From: CAWKZT01 sp963854565
Lineage (GTDB): Bacteria > Actinomycetota > Acidimicrobiia > Acidimicrobiales > JAHEJN01
Direction: 5' to 3'
NCBI GenBank assembly: GCA_963854565.1
Contig: CAWKZT010000040.1
Coordinates: 1 to 14,986, forward strand
DNA length: 14,986 bases
Shown: piece after piece, positions 11,389 to 14,986 of the stretch
Position numbering within the stretch: the first letter of the stretch is position 1
Layout of the letters: each line of letters starts with the position of its first letter
Position numbers and translations under genes: made by a program
Notes under the pieces: model-generated
The model's database searches: none
Seen by the model: only the letters and a program-made list of their open reading frames with translations
Told to the model about the DNA's origin: nothing

Positions 11389-11394
11389 TAGGAG

Positions 11395-12165
11395 ATGGAT
11401 CTCGAACTGCGCGGAAAACGCGCCTTAGTCACTGGCTCTTCAAAGGGCATCGGGTTTGGTGTCGCTGACACGTTGGCCGCCGAGGGGGTTGACCTAGTTC
11501 TCGCCTCGCGCACTGAGGTGAACCTGCAAGCAGCTGCAGATCAGATTCGCGAAGCCCACGGCGTAGACGTCACCGTGGTGCCCTGCGACTTGTCGCTATC
11601 TGATGATCAGGCTCGACTAGCCGAAATTGCCACGTCGAGGCCATTGGACATCGTGGTCAACAACGCGGGAGCAATCCCCGGCGGATCGCTTCACTCAATC
11701 GATGAAGAAACCTGGCGCCATGCATGGGACCTGAAGGTCTTCGGCTACATCAACCTGACCCGGTTGCTACTCCCCCATCTTGAGGGTGCCGGACGCGGCG
11801 TGATCGTAAACGTCATCGGGGCAGCGGCCGACAAACCGAATCCGGGCTACATCGCTGGAGCCGCCGGCAATAGCGCGCTTGTTGGCTTCAGCAAAGCCCT
11901 CGGCTCGACATCACTGCGTTCCGGCGTCCGGGTGCTATGTGTGAACCCTGGTCTCACCATCACCGACCGTATGACCGACATCCTGCGGGAACAGGCGGAC
12001 GCTAAATGGAACGACCCCGAGCGCTGGCCCGAACTCATGACCGACGACCCAGCACCTGCAACTGTCGCTCAAGTCGCCGACGTTGTCGTGTTCCTCGCCT
12101 CCGACCGTGCCGGTCAAATCACCGGCACGTCAATCACCATCGACGGCGGCAACAGCAGCCGTTAA
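11395..12165 (+). CDS. Atypical SDR-family protein lacking the catalytic tetrad
   Basis: This 256-residue protein has the short-chain dehydrogenase Rossmann fold. The cofactor motif is TGSSKGIG (13-20), Arg39 after strand 2 (LASRTE) suggests NADP(H), and NNAG is at 89-92. The C terminus GTSITIDGG (244-252) is standard. Alignment by eye around the active site gives Gly142 where Ser is usual, Gly155 for Tyr and Asn159 for Lys (segment GAAGNSALVGFSKAL, 155-169), and Lys114 for the tetrad Asn. Tyr152 is three residues too early. I have seen other SDR proteins with a similar GSAGNAAL segment, so this may be a conserved subfamily and not decay. The reaction is unknown. The start is set by TAAGGT 6 nt upstream. 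It ends 23 bp before the stop of the convergent GrdB-like gene. Confidence 0.85.
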   Translation: MDLELRGKRALVTGSSKGIGFGVADTLAAEGVDLVLASRTEVNLQAAADQIREAHGVDVTVVPCDLSLSDDQARLAEIATSRPLDIVVNNAGAIPGGSLHSIDEETWRHAWDLKVFGYINLTRLLLPHLEGAGRGVIVNVIGAAADKPNPGYIAGAAGNSALVGFSKALGSTSLRSGVRVLCVNPGLTITDRMTDILREQADAKWNDPERWPELMTDDPAPATVAQVADVVVFLASDRAGQITGTSITIDGGNSSR

Positions 12166-12168
12166 CGG
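12159..12168. repeat. Palindrome at convergent gene ends
   Basis: CCGTTAACGG is a perfect 10-bp palindrome that includes the SDR stop codon TAA. It sits between two convergent genes but lacks a U-run on either strand, so a bidirectional intrinsic terminator is not supported. Confidence 0.3.
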
Positions 12169-12188
12169 TTAGCCCACTCGACGGCCAT

Positions 12189-13169
12189 TCAGGCCAGACG
12201 GTAGGGCTCTGGGAACTCGACGATGGTTGGGTCGGAGTTGGCGAGCAGACCCAGTGCCATATTGATCACGGCCCGTTGGCGCTCACCATCGCCGGGAGCG
12301 CCGAGAGGCCGCCCCATCGGGTGTTGAGTAATAACGCTTCGGCTCAAACCCATGAGTTCGGGGATGTGGCCAAACGACTTCACATACACGCTCACGGTCG
12401 GCATGCCGGCTTCTTCCATTGCTCGCTGAACGTGCCCCACGGACACGTGGCAGACCGGTCAAATGGGAACTAGCAGCACCGCGTCGGCGCCTTGATCCTT
12501 GGCTAGTTGCGCCCAAGTCGGCCCATAGGTGCGCTTGATGTGGCCTTGCGCAGTCGCCCCGACGAAGGAGTAGGCGTTCTCGGCCAGGCTACCGATTGCG
12601 CCATCGGCCACCAGCGAACATAAATGCTCGAGTGGTAATACGACCTGCGGATCCATCGCCGCGGCCTGCACCGGATAACCCCCATGTCGGACTCGGATCT
12701 TATCGGTCGGCGTATCTACCGGGATCGCCGACAACGTTGCCTCGGACTTCACGAATTCAACGATGCGAGTCTCGGCTTCGGTCTGGCTCATATTCGTTTC
12801 GCCAAACGGCTCTGGATCATCGCCGTCCACGAAATGGCCACTCGACGTAAGCAACATGATCTTGGCTTCGGTCAACGGCTTGGTCATCACCGTCAATGGC
12901 GTGTCGGTTTTGCGATGCGGAAACTTGTCGGGATCACCCAAGTGCCCGGCATAGGCTTGAACCTGCCATTCATAGGCCACATTCACAACATCGAGCGGGT
13001 CTCCGCCGTCGGCCACGCGTGCTGTCGCTGCGAACATTGCAGACAAGAAATCACCAAACTCTCTATCGGACAGGTCACGAGTGAACTTGAAGTTCAGGTC
13101 ACTACGGCTGCCGTACGCAAACGAGTTGCGTAACTCTTCGATCGATTCCGTTGGGGCGATATCGGCCAT
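12189..13169 (-). CDS. GrdB/PrdB-like selenoprotein, in-frame TGA read as Sec
   Basis: One reading frame of 326 residues, split by TGA at codon 237, encodes a member of the glycine/betaine/D-proline reductase selenoprotein B family. Before the TGA are the family features VRHGGYP (160-166), DPQVVLPLEHLCSLVADG (173-190), IGSLAENAYSFVG (192-204) and the strand GADAVLLVPI (227-236). The TGA then begins the redox motif U-P-V-C (237-240), matching U-G-T-C of GrdB. The frame continues HVQRAMEEAGMPTVSVYV, then QHPMGRPLGAP, equivalent to GrdB's IPHPLGNP. Classical members form a selenium redox centre that cleaves C-N bonds in anaerobic amino-acid reduction; the role of such short homologues outside that system is unknown. 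Start ATG 13169 has TAGCGT 6 nt upstream (leaderless). The real stop is also TGA (12189-12191). The alternative, a nonsense mutation at a Cys codon, is less likely given the intact downstream frame. Confidence 0.85.
12430..12448 (-). promoter_or_regulatory. Candidate bacterial SECIS hairpin
   Basis: Starting 11 nt after the TGA, the mRNA has ACGUG (12444-12448), a 9-nt loop UCCGUGGGG (12435-12443) and CACGU (12430-12434), a perfect 5-bp stem. A competing hairpin, CCACG with loop UGUC and CGUGG, overlaps it. Bacterial SECIS elements lie just downstream of the Sec codon with a guanine in the apical loop; here the loop begins about 16 nt after the UGA, at the short end of what I recall as the usual range. 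Structure only judged by eye. Confidence 0.35.
12459..12461 (-). other. Probable selenocysteine codon (TGA)
   Basis: The minus-strand codon TGA lies between ATT (Ile236) and CCG (Pro238), in the same frame as the sequence on both sides. Position 237 is the first position of a C-x-x-C-type redox motif whose second Cys (240) is present. Confidence 0.8.
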
Positions 13170-13175
13170 CTGACG

Positions 13176-13181
13176 ACGCTA
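13176..13181 (-). promoter_or_regulatory. -10 box of GrdB-like gene, leaderless
   Basis: The minus strand reads TAGCGT, then 6 nt (CGTCAG), then ATG. The position is the same as for the PhyH, SDR and sulfurtransferase genes. No clear -35 was found. Confidence 0.45.
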
Positions 13182-13231
13182 CCCCGCCATGTCGAAGTGC
13201 CGCTCGTTCGGTCTGAACCGGGCCCGCCATC

Positions 13232-13237
13232 TACGCT
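13232..13237 (+). promoter_or_regulatory. -10 box of second SDR gene
   Basis: TACGCT is followed by 7 nt and the chosen ATG at 13245. It fits TANNNT and would give a leaderless or near-leaderless mRNA. It also supports starting the SDR at 13245 and not at the upstream in-frame ATG at 13197, which would put the -10 box inside the coding region. Confidence 0.4.
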
Positions 13238-13244
13238 CGGCGTC

Positions 13245-14048
13245 ATGGAACTAAATGATCGAATCTGTGTAGTCACCGGCGGCGGCAGCGGCATCGGCCG
13301 CGCCAGCGCACACGCCTTCGCCGCTGAAGGCGCTCGCCTTGTCGTTGTCGCTGATCTTGACGAAAATAAGGCTATCGAAGTCGCCGAATCGATCGACGGC
13401 AATGCACGCGGCGTTGGCCTGGACGTGGCTGACGAAGCCGCAGTGACCAGCCTTTGTGAGTCAATCGAGAACAACGACGGCCCTATCGATTTGTTCTTCT
13501 CCAATGCTGGCTACGGCGCACCCGGCGGCCTGGACCTGAACAACGATTCCTGGCAGCGGATGATGGACGTGCATATGACGTCGCACCTGACCGTCGCCCG
13601 GGCATTGGTACCTGGCATGGTCGCTCGAGGCGAGGGCTACTTGTTCAGCACGGCCTCAGCAGCAGGACTGCTTACCCAGATCGACTCCGGCCCCTACGCT
13701 GTATCGAAGGCGGCTGCGGTGGCATTCGCCGAATGGCTGTCGATTAATTACGGCAACGCCGGCGTCAAGGTTTCCGTGCTGTGCCCACAGGCTGTCCGAA
13801 CCAACATCATCGGCGATGATCTCGGTGCGTGGGACAAGTTCGCGTCTAGCGGCCAGGCCAGCCAGGACGGTATCCTCGAGCCCGAAGATGTTGCCCAGAT
13901 GGTCGTCGACACGATCCGCGAAGAGAACTTCCTGTTGCTGCCCCACAAGCAGGTAGCCACATACATGGAACGCAAAGCTGCCGACCCAGACCGCTGGATT
14001 GCTGGCATGCAGCGATTCCATGGCCGCCTGGAAGCCAACAAGGGTTAA
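13245..14048 (+). CDS. Classical short-chain dehydrogenase/reductase
   Basis: This 267-residue protein is a classical SDR. It has the nucleotide-binding motif TGGGSGIG (11-18), an acidic residue after strand 2 (Asp37 in VVVADLDE) favouring NAD(H), SNAG (86-89) in place of the usual NNAG, and the catalytic residues Ser138, Tyr151 and Lys155 in the expected spacing (GPYAVSK, 149-155). The tetrad Asn position reads His110 (MDVHMTSH). The C-terminal part, with a predicted substrate lid around 186-210 and the region LEPEDVAQMVVDTIREENF (211-229), is common in SDRs acting on alcohols or ketones of broad type. The substrate is unknown. An in-frame ATG at 13197 would add 16 residues (MPLVRSEPGPPSTLGV) that do not look like SDR sequence, so 13245 is preferred. 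It diverges from the GrdB-like gene across 75 bp. Confidence 0.9.
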   Translation: MELNDRICVVTGGGSGIGRASAHAFAAEGARLVVVADLDENKAIEVAESIDGNARGVGLDVADEAAVTSLCESIENNDGPIDLFFSNAGYGAPGGLDLNNDSWQRMMDVHMTSHLTVARALVPGMVARGEGYLFSTASAAGLLTQIDSGPYAVSKAAAVAFAEWLSINYGNAGVKVSVLCPQAVRTNIIGDDLGAWDKFASSGQASQDGILEPEDVAQMVVDTIREENFLLLPHKQVATYMERKAADPDRWIAGMQRFHGRLEANKG

Positions 14049-14489
14049 CGAGCAACATCCAGTAGCCGCTGCGTGAGATGCCCCGCAGTGCATACGACAT
14101 GTCATTACTCACCTGTTGCGACATCCCCGCTCTGGCAATCTCGATAACTTCACGGCGCTGCAAGAAGTCAGCGGGTTGCAACGAGATTAGCTATGGCGAC
14201 AGAACGCAGTCCGCGTCTCAGTCAACAGCCACTGCCGCACGAGTAGACCACGCGAATATCTGGTGCTCAACGCCCATCGCCCGGCCACACCTTGCTCGAT
14301 GGCGCGGTTGCTACGCGTCTTTTTGGCTATGCGCCGATCGTTCAGCGCCGTGTCGCCCAGAGTTGCATTACGAGCTGGCCCTTCGCCTTTAGCGACCTAC
14401 CAAGTGCAAGGGCGGACTGGAGACGCAGAAGGAACATGCCTTGGCCACGCCTCTAGTTCCCGATTTCCACAACCGTGATAATGCGGACA
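14049..14489. other. Intergenic region, no gene recognised
   Basis: These 441 bp lie between convergent genes. No tRNA, repeat or terminator with a U-run was seen. Open frames here are short and share no recognisable family signature. A minus frame near 14060-14180 contains GISRSGYW, which faintly resembles the N-terminal part of IS3-type transposases, but nothing around it supports an insertion sequence. Confidence 0.45.
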
Positions 14490-14986
14490 TTAGCTAGCGG
14501 CAATAATCATGCGAGCCAGGGCATCAGCCGAGACATTTGCCCCGCAGCTCACGGCCACAATGCGCGAGCCTGGTGCCTGCAAAGCGTGAGCTGTCGCAGC
14601 AGCGATAGCCACCCCAGCCGAACCTTCCACAAGCTGATGATGATCATCGATCATGTTCGTCACGGCCGATGCGATATCAGCTTCGGTGACATCCACCCAT
14701 TGATCGACCAGCTCACGGCAGATAGCAAACGTCATACTGTCCTGTTCGAGCCCGCCAGCCGTTCCGTCGGAGAACGTGGGCTCAAAATGTGGGGTGATAA
14801 TTGCGCCGGCCTCAATCGAGGCTGCCATGGCTCGATCGTTCAGCGCTGATGCTGCAATCATGCGAGTCCCAGGTGAGTAGGTCTTGATCCATGTCGCTAT
14901 GCCCGAGATCAACCCGCCGCCACCAACAGCGACGACCACCGCGTCGATATGCCCGCCGTCTTCCAGTACTTCCTTGCCGATTGTCC
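14490..14986 (-). CDS. Threonine/serine dehydratase-like PLP enzyme, 5' part missing
   Basis: About 164 C-terminal residues of a fold-type II PLP enzyme are present; the N-terminal half, with the PLP-binding lysine, lies beyond the right edge. The frame is open to the edge and begins TIGKEVLEDGG, matching the segment before the phosphate-binding loop in threonine dehydratases. The glycine loop is AVGGGGLISGIA. Further motifs are a segment with FSDGTAGG, the allosteric/metal-like LVEGSAGVAIAAA, and near the C terminus VSCGANVS, where Ser-Cys-Gly-Ala-Asn replaces the common SGGN that contacts the PLP ring nitrogen. The catabolic enzymes convert threonine or serine to 2-oxo acids plus ammonia; relatives act on 3-hydroxyaspartate or are racemases. 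Without the N-terminal half the exact activity cannot be assigned. There is no regulatory ACT domain at the C terminus, which ends with TAA at 14490. Confidence 0.88.
   Translation of the reverse strand, partial: TIGKEVLEDGGHIDAVVVAVGGGGLISGIATWIKTYSPGTRMIAASALNDRAMAASIEAGAIITPHFEPTFSDGTAGGLEQDSMTFAICRELVDQWVDVTEADIASAVTNMIDDHHQLVEGSAGVAIAAATAHALQAPGSRIVAVSCGANVSADALARMIIAAS

Noticed and set aside
12159..12168. Intrinsic terminator between SDR1 and the GrdB-like gene
   Set aside because: The CCGTTAACGG palindrome is short, has no loop and no U-run on either side.
14060..14181. Remnant of an IS3-type transposase
   Set aside because: The only hint is GISRSGYW in a short minus frame. There are no DDE residues, terminal repeats or target duplication.

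Overview
This window most likely comes from an actinobacterium, probably of the class Acidimicrobiia. The left third is an rRNA operon on the minus strand. Its 23S gene carries the domain III insertion (about 1172-1265) that marks high-GC Gram-positive bacteria, and the 16S variable regions read like Acidimicrobiia from memory; no alignment was run. Several protein genes also have an actinobacterial layout, with a TANNNT -10 box placed 6-8 nt before the start codon, as in leaderless transcripts.

Layout. 1-5270 is the rrn operon, transcribed leftward: promoter (5240-5269), leader with a boxA (5101-5116), 16S (3287-4807), a tRNA-free spacer (2775-3286), and 23S (2774 to the edge, 3' end missing). 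The leader and spacer contain a complementary pair of segments that would form the RNase III-type stem around 16S. From 5270 to 5752 no gene is visible. Two divergent MFS transporters follow (5781-7082 minus; 7584-8771 plus), separated by about 500 bp. Next are a two-domain sulfurtransferase (minus) with an elaborate inverted repeat over its promoter, a small lipoprotein (plus), a phytanoyl-CoA dioxygenase family protein (minus), an SDR protein lacking the usual catalytic residues (plus), a GrdB/PrdB-like protein interrupted by an in-frame TGA (minus), a classical SDR (plus), a 441-bp stretch without a gene, and the C-terminal half of a threonine/serine dehydratase-like PLP enzyme running off the right edge (minus).

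The main result is the GrdB-like gene at 12189-13169. What looks like two short ORFs is one reading frame broken only by TGA. That TGA sits at the redox position of the family (U-P-V-C), and the typical GrdB C-terminal part follows directly. It is best read as a selenoprotein of about 326 residues with selenocysteine at 237. The cognate SECIS and the Sec machinery could not be verified from this window.

The protein genes alternate strands and form no long operon. They look like independently transcribed single genes for transport and small-molecule redox metabolism, so common function cannot be claimed from gene order. Several share compact divergent promoters: PhyH/SDR1 are separated by 30 bp and GrdB-like/SDR2 by 75 bp, and these pairs may be co-regulated.
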